The notes under the pieces were generated by a model. The model ran no database searches and had not been told where the DNA came from. It saw only the letters and a list, made by a program, of their open reading frames with translations. From Streptomyces antnestii (GTDB lineage Bacteria; Actinomycetota; Actinomycetes; Streptomycetales; Streptomycetaceae): a stretch of DNA of 64,000 nt. The stretch covers positions 310,001 to 374,000 of the forward strand of contig NZ_RZYA01000002.1 of assembly GCF_004005495.1 (NCBI RefSeq), in the 5' to 3' direction. The translations under genes were made by a program, and so were the position numbers. Of the stretch, positions 45,909 through 54,009 are shown in pieces (position 1 is the first letter of the stretch; each line of letters starts with the position of its first letter).

Positions 45909-47360
45909 GTGGACAGTCAGACGGTCACACGGCAAGAGACCGTGCAGGACCCGCCCACAGCAGGCAAGCTCAAGTCCAACGCCCTCGGTGTCGTGGGCAT
46001 CCTCTTCTTCGTCCTCTCCGCGCAGGCGCCGCTGACCGGCATCGCCGGCGCCCTCCCCCTCTCGGTCGGCCTCGGTAACGGCGCCGGCGCCCCCGCCGGA
46101 TACGCCGTGGCCGGGGCGGTGATCTTCCTCTTCTCCGTCGGCTTCGTCGCCATGGGCCGCCACGTCGTGGACGCGGGCGCCTTCTACACGTACATAGGCA
46201 AGGGCCTCGGCCGGACCACGGGCACCGGCAGCGCGGGCGTCGCGCTCTTCGCGTACTGCACGATCCAGGCCGCCATGTACGGGCTCTACGGGTCCCTCGT
46301 GAGCGGCCTTGTCGCGCAGTACACCGGCCTCCACGCGCCCTGGTGGGTCTGGGCCGTCGTCACGATGCTGGTCGTCCAGGTGCTCGGCGCAGCCGGCATC
46401 GAGATGGGCGCCAAGGTACTCGCCGTGTTCGTCCTCGCGGAGTTCAGCATCCTGCTCGCCTTCGCCCTGGTCACCCTGGTCAAGGGCGGCGGACCCGAAG
46501 GGCTCGGCCTCGCCCAGAGCTTCTCGCCGAAGGCCGCGCTGCAAGGGGCACCGGGGGTGGCGCTGATGTTCGCCGTGGCGTCGATGTTCGGCTTCGAGGC
46601 CACCGCGATCTACGGGGAGGAGGCGCGCGAGCCCAAGAAGACCGTCCCGCGCGCCACCTACCTGTCGGTCGCCGTCGTCACCGGCTTCTTCGCCTTCACC
46701 TCCTGGATGCTCGTGTCCGCCTACGGCGCCTCCCACGCCACCGCCGCCGCCGGGAAGGCACTCGCGGGCGGCGACGGTGTGGCGTTCGTCCTCAAGCCGG
46801 TCGCCGACCTGTTCGGCGGCTGGGCGGGCGACGTGCTGCCGGTCCTGCTCGCCACGTCGCTGTTCGCCGGCATCCTCGCCTTCCACAACTCCGCCAACCG
46901 GTACCTGTTCTCGCTCGGGCGCGAAGGGGTGCTGCCCCGCAGGCTCTGCGCGCTCAACCGCCGCCACTCACCCTGGGCCGCGGGCACCGTACAGACCGCG
47001 CTCGCGCTCCTGCTGGTCGTGCCGTTCGCGCTGCTCGGCAAGGACCCCGTACTGAGCCTCTTCTCCTGGTTCAGCGGCGTCGCCGTCCTCGCGATGATGC
47101 TGCTGTACTTCCTCACGTCGGTCTCCGTGATCGTCTTCTTCCGGCGCGAGCGCCTCGACACCCGCCCCTGGAACACCCTGATCGCCCCGCTCCTCGGCGC
47201 GCTCGGGATCGGGAGTGCGATCTGGGTGATCCTGGCCAACTTCACGACGCTGATCGGCGGTTCGGCGGCTTGGCTGGTGGCCAGTGTCCCGGCCGTCCTC
47301 GTCCTGAGCGCCGTCGCCGCCCGCACGGTCCGTACGCGACCCTCAAAAGAAATTCAGTGA
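45909..47360 (+). CDS. APC-superfamily amine/amino-acid permease
   Basis: A 483-residue membrane protein with 12 hydrophobic segments and the amino-acid/polyamine permease landmarks VVGILFFVLSAQAPLTGIAG (first segment), FGFEATAIYGEEAREPKKTV (loop) and FHNSANRYLFSLGREGVLP. GTG 45909 is preferred over GTG 45900 because GGCAGG lies about eight bases upstream. It heads an operon with PuuC-like and PuuD-like genes and carries the cluster operator upstream. It is therefore the likely importer of the amine that the GS-like ligase glutamylates. The cargo is inferred from context only. Confidence 0.9.
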   Translation: MDSQTVTRQETVQDPPTAGKLKSNALGVVGILFFVLSAQAPLTGIAGALPLSVGLGNGAGAPAGYAVAGAVIFLFSVGFVAMGRHVVDAGAFYTYIGKGLGRTTGTGSAGVALFAYCTIQAAMYGLYGSLVSGLVAQYTGLHAPWWVWAVVTMLVVQVLGAAGIEMGAKVLAVFVLAEFSILLAFALVTLVKGGGPEGLGLAQSFSPKAALQGAPGVALMFAVASMFGFEATAIYGEEAREPKKTVPRATYLSVAVVTGFFAFTSWMLVSAYGASHATAAAGKALAGGDGVAFVLKPVADLFGGWAGDVLPVLLATSLFAGILAFHNSANRYLFSLGREGVLPRRLCALNRRHSPWAAGTVQTALALLLVVPFALLGKDPVLSLFSWFSGVAVLAMMLLYFLTSVSVIVFFRRERLDTRPWNTLIAPLLGALGIGSAIWVILANFTTLIGGSAAWLVASVPAVLVLSAVAARTVRTRPSKEIQ

Positions 47361-47375
47361 GCCGGAGGCCACACC

Positions 47376-48866
47376 ATGCTTGATCTCACCCACGACGCGT
47401 GGCTGAGCCGCGCCAAGGACCTCGACCTGTCCGGCGTCCACCACATCGACGGCGTCGACGAACCGGGCGGCGGAGCCACGTACGCAGCTGTCTCACCCCG
47501 TGACGGACAGGTACTCGCCCAGATCGCGGACGGTGGCGCGGCCGAGGTCGACGCCGCCGTGGCCGCCGCGCGCCGCGCCTTCGACACAGGCCCGTGGCCG
47601 CGCCTCGCCCCCGCCGACCGCGGACGCGCGCTCCTGCGCCTCGCCGACCTCCTGGACGAACAGCGCGACCGGCTCGCACTGACCGTCAGCCTGGAGATGG
47701 GCAAACCCATCACGGACGCGTACGACATCGAACTGCGCGCCGCCGTCAACACCTTCCGTTTCTATGGTCAGTTGGCGGACAAGCTCACCGACGAGTCCCC
47801 GCACACCGCGCCCGACGCACTCGCCCTCGTCACCCGGGAACCGGCCGGAGTCGTGGGCGCGGTCGTCCCCTGGAACTTTCCGCTCACCCTCGCCTCGTGG
47901 AAGGTGGCACCCGCGCTCGCCGCCGGCTGCACCGTCGTCCTCAAGCCCTCGGAGAACTCGCCCCTGTCGGCACTGCACCTCGCGCGCCTGGCCACCGAGG
48001 CGGGCCTGCCTCCGGGTGTCCTGAACGTCGTCACCGGCAACGGCGCCACCGCCGGACGCGCCCTCGGACTGCACCCCGACGTCGACGTCCTGGCCTTCAC
48101 CGGATCCACCGCCGTCGGACGCCACTTCCTGCGCTACGCCGCCGACTCCAACCTCAAGCGGGTCTGGCTCGAACTCGGCGGCAAGTCACCCAACATCATC
48201 CTCCCCGACGCCCCCGACCTGGAGAAGGCCGCCGCCACCGCCGCCTGGGGCATCTTCTTCAACCAGGGCGCGATGTGCACCGCACCCTCCCGCCTCCTCG
48301 TCCACACCTCCGTCGCCGAACGCGTCACCGAAGCCATCGTGCGACGGGCACACGAACTGCGCGTCGGTGACCCCCTCGACCCCGCCACCGAGATGGGCGC
48401 CCTGGTCGGCGAGAGCCACCTCGACCGCGTACTCGACCACATCGGCACCGGGACCGCCGAGGGCGCCCGGCTGCGCACCGGCGGCACCCGGACCCTGGCC
48501 GGCACCGGCGGCAGCTACCTGCAGCCCACCGTCTTCGACCGGGTGAACCCCGGGATGCGGCTCGCCCGGGAGGAGATCTTCGGCCCCGTCCTGTCGGTCC
48601 TCACCTTCGACGACCTCGACGAAGCCGTCACCCTCGCCAACGCCACCGAGTACGGACTCGCCGCCGGACTGTGGACCTCCGACCTGTCCACCGCACACCG
48701 GGTCTCCCGCGCCCTCAAGGCCGGCACGGTCTGGGTCAACTGCTACGAGGAGGGCGACCTCACCGTCCCCTTCGGCGGCATGAAGCAGTCCGGCAACGGC
48801 CGCGACAAGTCCGCCCACGCCCTCGAGAAGTACACCGAACTCAAGACCACCTGGATCCAGCTGTGA
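47376..48866 (+). CDS. Aldehyde dehydrogenase, PuuC-like
   Basis: A 496-residue NAD-dependent aldehyde dehydrogenase with catalytic Cys in FFNQGAMCTAPSRLLV, Glu in VWLELGGKSPNIIL, and NAD-binding VVPWNFPLTLASWKVAPALA. The N-terminus and the ending EEGDLTVPFGGMKQSGNGRD resemble gamma-glutamyl-aminobutyraldehyde dehydrogenase (PuuC). In this cluster it could oxidise a gamma-glutamyl aldehyde or the arylacetaldehyde released from the amine. GGAGG lies seven bases before the ATG. Its stop overlaps the next start (GTGA). Confidence 0.88.
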   Translation: MLDLTHDAWLSRAKDLDLSGVHHIDGVDEPGGGATYAAVSPRDGQVLAQIADGGAAEVDAAVAAARRAFDTGPWPRLAPADRGRALLRLADLLDEQRDRLALTVSLEMGKPITDAYDIELRAAVNTFRFYGQLADKLTDESPHTAPDALALVTREPAGVVGAVVPWNFPLTLASWKVAPALAAGCTVVLKPSENSPLSALHLARLATEAGLPPGVLNVVTGNGATAGRALGLHPDVDVLAFTGSTAVGRHFLRYAADSNLKRVWLELGGKSPNIILPDAPDLEKAAATAAWGIFFNQGAMCTAPSRLLVHTSVAERVTEAIVRRAHELRVGDPLDPATEMGALVGESHLDRVLDHIGTGTAEGARLRTGGTRTLAGTGGSYLQPTVFDRVNPGMRLAREEIFGPVLSVLTFDDLDEAVTLANATEYGLAAGLWTSDLSTAHRVSRALKAGTVWVNCYEEGDLTVPFGGMKQSGNGRDKSAHALEKYTELKTTWIQL

Positions 48867-49597
48867 CGACGCGCCCCCTCATCGCCGTACCGGCCCGCTT
48901 CGCCGCCTCCACCTCTGCCCTCCGCTACACCGCCGAGGTCAACGCACGCGCCCTGATCGAAGCCGTCTGGAACGCCGGCGGGGAACCGGTCACCCTCCAC
49001 CCGCACGCACCCGGCGGCACGGCCGACCCCACGGAGGTGGCCACCCGCCTCGCCCGCTTCGACGGACTGCTGCTGCCCGGCGGCGGCGACATCGCCCCGC
49101 ACCGCTACGGCGCCACGGCGGTACACGCCGGCGTGTACGACGTCGACGACACCCAGGACGCCTTCGACCTCGAACTCGCCCGTCAGGCCCTGCACTTGGG
49201 CCTGCCGCTGCTCGCGGTGTGCCGGGGACTGCAGGTCGTCAACACCGTGCTCGGCGGCACGCTGCACCAGGACATGGGAGGCCCGGAGCGCGAGCACCGG
49301 CATGTCGTGCACCCGGTGGCGGTGGAGCGGCTCTCACTCCTCGAACAGGCCACCGGCGCCGAGAAGGTGGACGCGTCCTGCTACCACCACCAGCGGGTGG
49401 ACCGGCTCGGCTCCGGACTCGAAGTAACTGCCCGCGCTGCCGACGGCACCGTGGAAGCACTCGAACTCCCGGGCGCGCGCGGCTGGTTCACCGCAGTGCA
49501 GTGGCACCCGGAGGACACGGCGCACGAGGACCCCGCCCAGCGAGGCCTCTTCGAGGCACTGGTGCGCGCGGCACGTGGGGGAGCGAGGGAGGGTTAG
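48863..49597 (+). CDS. Class I glutamine amidotransferase-like gamma-glutamyl hydrolase (PuuD-like)
   Basis: A 244-residue peptidase C26-type protein. It has the nucleophile Cys in LLAVCRGLQVVN, the His-Glu pair in AVQWHPED, and the oxyanion region LLLPGGGDIAPHRYG. PuuD-type enzymes cut the gamma-glutamyl bond of gamma-glutamyl-GABA and similar amides, returning glutamate. With the GS-like ligase and PuuC-like enzyme it completes a glutamylate-oxidise-deglutamylate set. GTG 48863 overlaps the previous TGA, so the two genes are co-translated. Its stop overlaps the convergent marR gene by four bases. Confidence 0.9.
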   Translation: MTTRPLIAVPARFAASTSALRYTAEVNARALIEAVWNAGGEPVTLHPHAPGGTADPTEVATRLARFDGLLLPGGGDIAPHRYGATAVHAGVYDVDDTQDAFDLELARQALHLGLPLLAVCRGLQVVNTVLGGTLHQDMGGPEREHRHVVHPVAVERLSLLEQATGAEKVDASCYHHQRVDRLGSGLEVTARAADGTVEALELPGARGWFTAVQWHPEDTAHEDPAQRGLFEALVRAARGGAREG

Positions 49598-50166
49598 GCC
49601 TTCGGGCGGCGGCCGCTGCGGCGCGGGGCCGGCTCCGCGCCGTCCAGAAGGGCGAGCCGGCGCTCCTCGCCGTGCTCCTCGACCTGGAGCACGACGCGGC
49701 GCAGCGCGTCCGCGACACCGCGGCACTCCTCGTCGCTGAGCTGCCCGGCGACGAAGGCCTCCTCCTCGTTGAACTTGGGGAACACGCGCCGCATCAGCTC
49801 CTCACCCTCGTCCGTGAGGCTGAGCAGGACGAGCCTGCCGTCGCTGGGATGCCCGGCGCGCCGCACCAGGCCCCGCGTCTCCAGGGTGCGGGACACGCCG
49901 GTGAGCGTGCCCTTGGAAATCCCGGCTTCCTCGGCCACGTGACGGGTCTCCGACTCGCCCCACACCCAGATCACCCAGAGCACGACGAACGCGGTCCACG
50001 TCAGGTCGGACTCGCGGAGAACCGAGTTCTCCAGGTGCTGGCGGACGGCGGAGGCGGCGCGGTAGATGTTGGCCACGACCGCCATCTGCTCATGGCGCAC
50101 CGGCATTCCACCGAGCTTCGCCTCTGCCAGCTTCTCCGCTTCGGTGATGGATCGTTGGCCTGGCAC
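49594..50166 (-). CDS. MarR-family regulator, candidate controller of the amine cluster
   Basis: A 190-residue MarR protein. The winged helix is at about 55-130 (TWTAFVVLWVIWVWGESETR, EAGISKGTLTGVSRTLETRG, SDGRLVLLSLTDEG), with a basic C-terminus (PRRSGRRPKA). GTG 50166 has AGGAG seven bases upstream. A degenerate copy of the cluster operator lies 48 bases before the start, which fits self-regulation. It converges on the PuuD-like gene with a four-base overlap. A MarR dimer could read the short GTTTG-N4-CAAAC palindrome; the TetR gene at 45.1 kb is the rival candidate. Confidence 0.9.
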   Translation of the reverse strand: MPGQRSITEAEKLAEAKLGGMPVRHEQMAVVANIYRAASAVRQHLENSVLRESDLTWTAFVVLWVIWVWGESETRHVAEEAGISKGTLTGVSRTLETRGLVRRAGHPSDGRLVLLSLTDEGEELMRRVFPKFNEEEAFVAGQLSDEECRGVADALRRVVLQVEEHGEERRLALLDGAEPAPRRSGRRPKA

Positions 50167-50213
50167 GAGCACACTCCTTCGGCGCCACCACGGCGCGTTC
50201 GGGGCAGGATATC

Positions 50214-50227
50214 GTTCGGGGCCAAAT
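50214..50227 (-). promoter_or_regulatory. Degenerate operator copy before the marR gene
   Basis: GTTCG-GGGC-CAAAT keeps eight of the ten arm positions of GTTTG-N4-CAAAC and retains the GCCAAA core. It lies 48 bases upstream of the marR start. A weaker site would suit autoregulation. Confidence 0.45.
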
Positions 50228-50250
50228 TGCACGAAGTGCCGCGGTTTCCG

Positions 50251-50781
50251 TCACCCGTGGCGTACCTCCCAGGTGCCGCCGTCGGCGGTGGCACCGCGCA
50301 GCCCCTCGAGGATGTCCGGGCCGGTGAGCGCGGGCAGGCGCGCGTCGCGGAGGGAGGCGAACGCGTAGGTGCGGGCCGGGTCCCAGTCCGTGGAGTGGCG
50401 CAGCCGTCGCGCCAACCGGGCGAAGCCGAGCGGAGCGGCGGCCATCACCCACGCGTCGGGGAGCCCGGACGTGAGGCGGGTGGCGGGCCGCAGCCACGAG
50501 GCCGCGCTCTCGGGCCAGGTGACCGTAGCCAGGACCGTGCCGCCCCGCGCCTTCCAGGCGGCGGCGAAAGCGGCGGCGGCCGCACGGGAAGCATCGTCGC
50601 GACTGCGTCCCACGGTGACGGTCTCGATCCCGGACGATCCCGGAGGCGTCAACAAGCTGATGAGGGACGCCAGTTCGGCCTCGGTGTGCGGGGCGGGCCG
50701 GGGCAGGTCACCGTACGCGGCTAGCTCGGCGGCACTGATCAGGGGTGAGCGGGGTGCTTCCCGCCTGAAGAGGTGGCTCAT
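50251..50781 (-). CDS. Uncharacterised protein, periplasmic-binding-like fold suspected
   Basis: A 176-residue protein without a signal peptide. Central stretches (IETVTVGRSRDDASRAAAAA, then TVLATVTWPESAASW and PDAWVMAAAPLGFARLARRL) recall half of a type 1 periplasmic-binding-like fold, here apparently cytoplasmic. Its start overlaps the stop of the 2-oxoglutarate oxygenase gene (ATGA), so the two are co-translated and probably work together. I recognise no family and claim no reaction. Confidence 0.6.
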   Translation of the reverse strand: MSHLFRREAPRSPLISAAELAAYGDLPRPAPHTEAELASLISLLTPPGSSGIETVTVGRSRDDASRAAAAAFAAAWKARGGTVLATVTWPESAASWLRPATRLTSGLPDAWVMAAAPLGFARLARRLRHSTDWDPARTYAFASLRDARLPALTGPDILEGLRGATADGGTWEVRHG

Positions 50782-51512
50782 GCCGCATCGTGGAAGACGA
50801 GGCCGAGGGTGTGGCGGCTACCGGAACGGACGGTGCTCACACCGTGCCGCATAGGGGCGTTGGACCAGCCGCGCCGGGAGGGGACTGGCCGGTCCCGGGT
50901 GGTGAAGATCAAGCCGTGGCCCTGGAGCAGGGTGGTGGCCGATCCCCTCGACTGTGCGCGGGCGCGCTGTTCGGTCATGAGGAACTCGCCGCCGGTGAAG
51001 TCGGTGCCCGGCGCGTCCAGACCGATGACGACCTGGAGCGGGAAGGCCATGTCGCCGAACACGTCCCGGTGCAGCGCGTTCCAGTCGCCGGGCCCGTACC
51101 GCAGCAGAATCTGCGCGGAGCGGTCCTGCCCTGCCGCGTGGCACATGGCCAGCCACTCCGTCAGGGAGTCGGGCCACGGTGCGGGCTTGCCGAGCCTTCC
51201 GGCCCAGTCGCGGGCGACGGGGAGCAGGCGCGGATAGAACGCCTCCCTCAACTCCCGCACGATGACGGGCAGTTCATGGGTGAAGTAGCGGTACTGGCCG
51301 GATCCGAACCGGTGGCGGGCCATGTCGACGGTGGTACGGAAGCGGGCGACGTCTTCGTAGAGGCCCGCGATCTGCCGGCACTCGTCGGGCGTGAGGAGCG
51401 GACCTGTCGGCGCGTGTCCATGTGCGTCGAGCTCATCGGACAAGGCGCCCCAGTCCTGACCGGCGACACGGTCGATGACGGGGCCTGTCGGGTGGGTGTT
51501 GGTGTCCAACAT
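50778..51512 (-). CDS. 2-oxoglutarate/Fe(II)-dependent oxygenase
   Basis: A 244-residue double-stranded beta-helix oxygenase. The metal-binding triad candidates are His and Asp in NALHRDVFGD and His in APMRHGVSTV, with an Arg shortly after (RSGSRHTLGLVFH) for 2-oxoglutarate. The segment FRTTVDMARHRFGSGQYRYF is typical of a proline-hydroxylase-like or DUF2086-type subgroup found next to DNA-repair or regulatory genes. ATG 51512 has GAGGA about nine bases before it. The following small gene is translationally coupled. Substrate unknown. Confidence 0.82.
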   Translation of the reverse strand: MLDTNTHPTGPVIDRVAGQDWGALSDELDAHGHAPTGPLLTPDECRQIAGLYEDVARFRTTVDMARHRFGSGQYRYFTHELPVIVRELREAFYPRLLPVARDWAGRLGKPAPWPDSLTEWLAMCHAAGQDRSAQILLRYGPGDWNALHRDVFGDMAFPLQVVIGLDAPGTDFTGGEFLMTEQRARAQSRGSATTLLQGHGLIFTTRDRPVPSRRGWSNAPMRHGVSTVRSGSRHTLGLVFHDAA

Positions 51513-51660
51513 GGTGCGGGTCCTCGGGTGGCTCGGGGTTCTGGGGATCCTCGGGGAGTTCGGGGATCTGGGGGGGGGTGGGTTTGTGGAGTCCGTACCT
51601 TCCTGCCGCCCACTCTGTGGCTTTGGCGCCGTGATGTCCGGCGGGATTCGGACGTCACGT

Positions 51661-51686
51661 TGTGAAGGTCCTTGAGGAACATCACA
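51661..51686. promoter_or_regulatory. Near-palindrome upstream of the 2-oxoglutarate oxygenase
   Basis: TGTGAAGGTCC (51661-51671) and GGAACATCACA (51676-51686) pair at nine of eleven positions around TTGA. It lies 149 bases upstream of the oxygenase start and 118 bases upstream of the divergent hydrolase gene. It is the only clear structure in this 291-base gap, apart from a run of GGGGAT-like repeats near 51540-51580. Confidence 0.45.
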
Positions 51687-51803
51687 GGCAGTCAAAGCGC
51701 GCCAAACGGACATATCACGCAAGGGTCGCCCCGCTCTCACGCTCGACCCCTGTAGCGTCGCCGGCCGAAGGGCAGACCTACAGAGCAGGACGGAAGAACC
51801 CCC

Positions 51804-52691
51804 ATGCCGGGAACGCACATACCGCGACGCGCGAAGCGGGGACTGGCCGCGGTCCTGGCGGCCGGGTCGGCGCTCACCGTCTTCGCCGCCGCCACACCGG
51901 CCGGCGCGAGCACCCCCGGCGCGACCGTCGGCGGGTCCAAGGTGACGTGCACCTCGCAGCAGCACGGATTGGCGGACCTCCTGGAACGCGACATCACCAC
52001 CGCGCTCCACGGACACGGCAACGCCTCGGCCCTCGCGCTCTACGACCGCACCACGGCGACCACGTGCACGTTCCGGGCCGACCAGGCCTTCGACTCGGCG
52101 AGCGTCGTCAAGGTCACCGTCCTGGGGGCGCTGCTGCGCCAGGCCATGGAGCGGCACCGCGCGCTGACCTCACGCGAGGTGGCCCTGACCACCGCCATGA
52201 TCACCAAGTCGGACAACGACGCCACCAACGCCCTGTGGCACCAGATCGGCCATGCCGGAATCCAGCACTTCCTGGACGTGGCCGGGATGCGGGACACGGT
52301 TCCCGGTCCGAAGGGCAAGTGGGGACGTACGCAGATCACGGCCGGCGACCAGGTGAAGCTGCTCCGTCTGCTCACCTCCGACAACCAGGTCCTCGACACC
52401 GGCGCCCGCACCTACGCGCTCCGCCTGATGAACCGTGTCGTCCCCGAGCAGCGCTGGGGAGCGCCCGCCGGTGCGCCCAGGACGGCGACCGTCCACGTGA
52501 AGAACGGCTGGCTGCCGCTGGACACCAATGGCTGGCGCGTGCACAGCCTCGGCGTCTTCACGGGCCGGGGCCACGACTACGGAATGGCCGTTCTCTCGCA
52601 CGGCAATCGCACGATGCAGAAGGGTGTCGCGACCGTCGAGAGCGCGGCACGCGTCATCAACCGCGACCTGAACCTGCCGTCGACCTCATAG
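51804..52691 (+). CDS. Secreted serine hydrolase of the class A beta-lactamase fold
   Basis: A 295-residue exported protein: signal peptide to about residue 35 (LAAVLAAGSALTVFAAATPA, cleavage near AGAS). The penicillin-recognising motifs are SVVK (SxxK, nucleophile Ser), SDN (ITKSDNDATN) and KNGW in place of KTG. The omega-loop Glu that deacylates beta-lactams in class A enzymes is not apparent, so penicillin hydrolysis is doubtful. It may be a peptidoglycan-related peptidase or an esterase. The 3' end overlaps the convergent GT87-like gene by 35 bases. Confidence 0.85.
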   Translation: MPGTHIPRRAKRGLAAVLAAGSALTVFAAATPAGASTPGATVGGSKVTCTSQQHGLADLLERDITTALHGHGNASALALYDRTTATTCTFRADQAFDSASVVKVTVLGALLRQAMERHRALTSREVALTTAMITKSDNDATNALWHQIGHAGIQHFLDVAGMRDTVPGPKGKWGRTQITAGDQVKLLRLLTSDNQVLDTGARTYALRLMNRVVPEQRWGAPAGAPRTATVHVKNGWLPLDTNGWRVHSLGVFTGRGHDYGMAVLSHGNRTMQKGVATVESAARVINRDLNLPSTS

Positions 52692-53871
52692 CTCCGACTC
52701 CCCGCGGACCGCTCCACCGGCGACGGCCGCTGAAACAGCACCACGCCAGCGCCGTCCCCATGCCGAGGAACATCACCACGTCCTTGAAGGCGTGCCGGCG
52801 ACTCGTGTCGGCCCACGGCCAGTCGATCCCGGCGATCTGAGGCACCAGCGGCAGCCAGACCCACGGGGAACGCGCGGCGGCACCGGGCGCCGTGGCCGAG
52901 GCGAGCAGCACCAGGACGACCACGAGCACATAGTGCACGAAGGTGGGCCGGGAGATCAGAAACGTCGACAGCATCAAAAGGCAGCTGGTCTCCACCAGGC
53001 GAAGCGCGGCGTCATCGGCACGCCGCCACCGCACCCACGACAAGTACAGGCCGGTCACGGACAGTGCCACAGCGAGCACGACCGCGACCGCCTCCGGGAC
53101 ACCGAGCCGCGGCAGTACGGAGACGAGCGAGGCGTCGAACGGCTTCGCGTACGCGTCCTGGCCATGGAGGAGAAAAGGGACGGTCTTCGTCAGGAACAAT
53201 CCGGGCTGCGGCATGAAAAGCACGGAGACCAGGCTCGCCGCCGCCGGAACACCGACGAGTGCCGCACACGCCTGCCACTTCCTGGCGAAGACGAAGAGCA
53301 GGAGCATCGGCGCCAGTATCGGTTTGAACGCGATCGCCGCTCCGGTCACCGCGGCGGCTCCCACCCAGCGGCCCCGCGCGGCGAGCAACAAGGTGATGGG
53401 CAGGGCCGCGACCGAGAACGCCGTCCAGTTTCCGAGAGCCACTTCGCTGCGAAAGGGAGCGAAAAGCGCGAGCCCGCCCGCTCCGAAAGCCGCCAGCCTG
53501 CTTCGCGGGGACACATCGAAGATCCGCAGAGCGAAGAACCAGCCCACCAGCACCAGGCCCGCCGCGCCCACAGGCACGACCACGCGCAGCACCTCGGGGC
53601 CGGCCAGCGTCTCCGGAACGGCCAGCAGCGCGCTGCTGGGCAGATACAGGAAACGCCGGTCCTCGTAAGGGGAAATACCGCTGAGGTATTGGCGGGCCGC
53701 GTCCACCAGTACGGCGTTGTCCGATTCACGGACACGGCGCTGGATCTCGCTCACGAGAAACGCGGCCAGCAACAGGGCGGCCGCGACGTGTGCCGTGAAG
53801 GGCGCCCGCCCTCTCATCCAGCGCGTCAGTGGATCCTCGACGCGGGAATGCCGGGCAGTGTCCAGTGACAT
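52657..53871 (-). CDS. GT87-like polyprenol-dependent mannosyltransferase (membrane)
   Basis: A protein of about 404 residues with ten or so hydrophobic segments and the GT87 (DUF2029) features YLSGISPYEDRRFLYLPSSA, FRSEVALGNWTAFSVAALPI and AAVTGAAIAFKPILAPMLLL. Members use polyprenyl-phosphate mannose outside the membrane to extend glycans or lipoglycans. Starts at 53871 (ATG) and 53880 (ATG) differ by three residues, and neither has a clear ribosome site. The gene is monocistronic. The acceptor is unknown. Confidence 0.82.
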   Translation of the reverse strand: MSLDTARHSRVEDPLTRWMRGRAPFTAHVAAALLLAAFLVSEIQRRVRESDNAVLVDAARQYLSGISPYEDRRFLYLPSSALLAVPETLAGPEVLRVVVPVGAAGLVLVGWFFALRIFDVSPRSRLAAFGAGGLALFAPFRSEVALGNWTAFSVAALPITLLLAARGRWVGAAAVTGAAIAFKPILAPMLLLFVFARKWQACAALVGVPAAASLVSVLFMPQPGLFLTKTVPFLLHGQDAYAKPFDASLVSVLPRLGVPEAVAVVLAVALSVTGLYLSWVRWRRADDAALRLVETSCLLMLSTFLISRPTFVHYVLVVVLVLLASATAPGAAARSPWVWLPLVPQIAGIDWPWADTSRRHAFKDVVMFLGMGTALAWCCFSGRRRWSGPRGVGAMRSTAGSGRG

Positions 53872-54009
53872 GCGGCACATGCTAAGTCGGGCCGTCGCGC
53901 GGGCTGCGGAAGCCGAGTTCCGGCGTGGTGACGGCGAGAGACGGCAGGGGGACGGCAAGCGGGGGGCAGAGATACGGCAGGGGTATGCGGATGGGAAAAG
54001 GGCGGGAAT

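Noticed and set aside
36310..50166. Antibiotic biosynthesis cluster (suggested by P450, ferredoxin and GS-like genes)
   Set aside because: No polyketide synthase, peptide synthetase or other scaffold-forming enzyme is present. The neighbours are catabolic (extradiol dioxygenase, semialdehyde dehydrogenase, permease).
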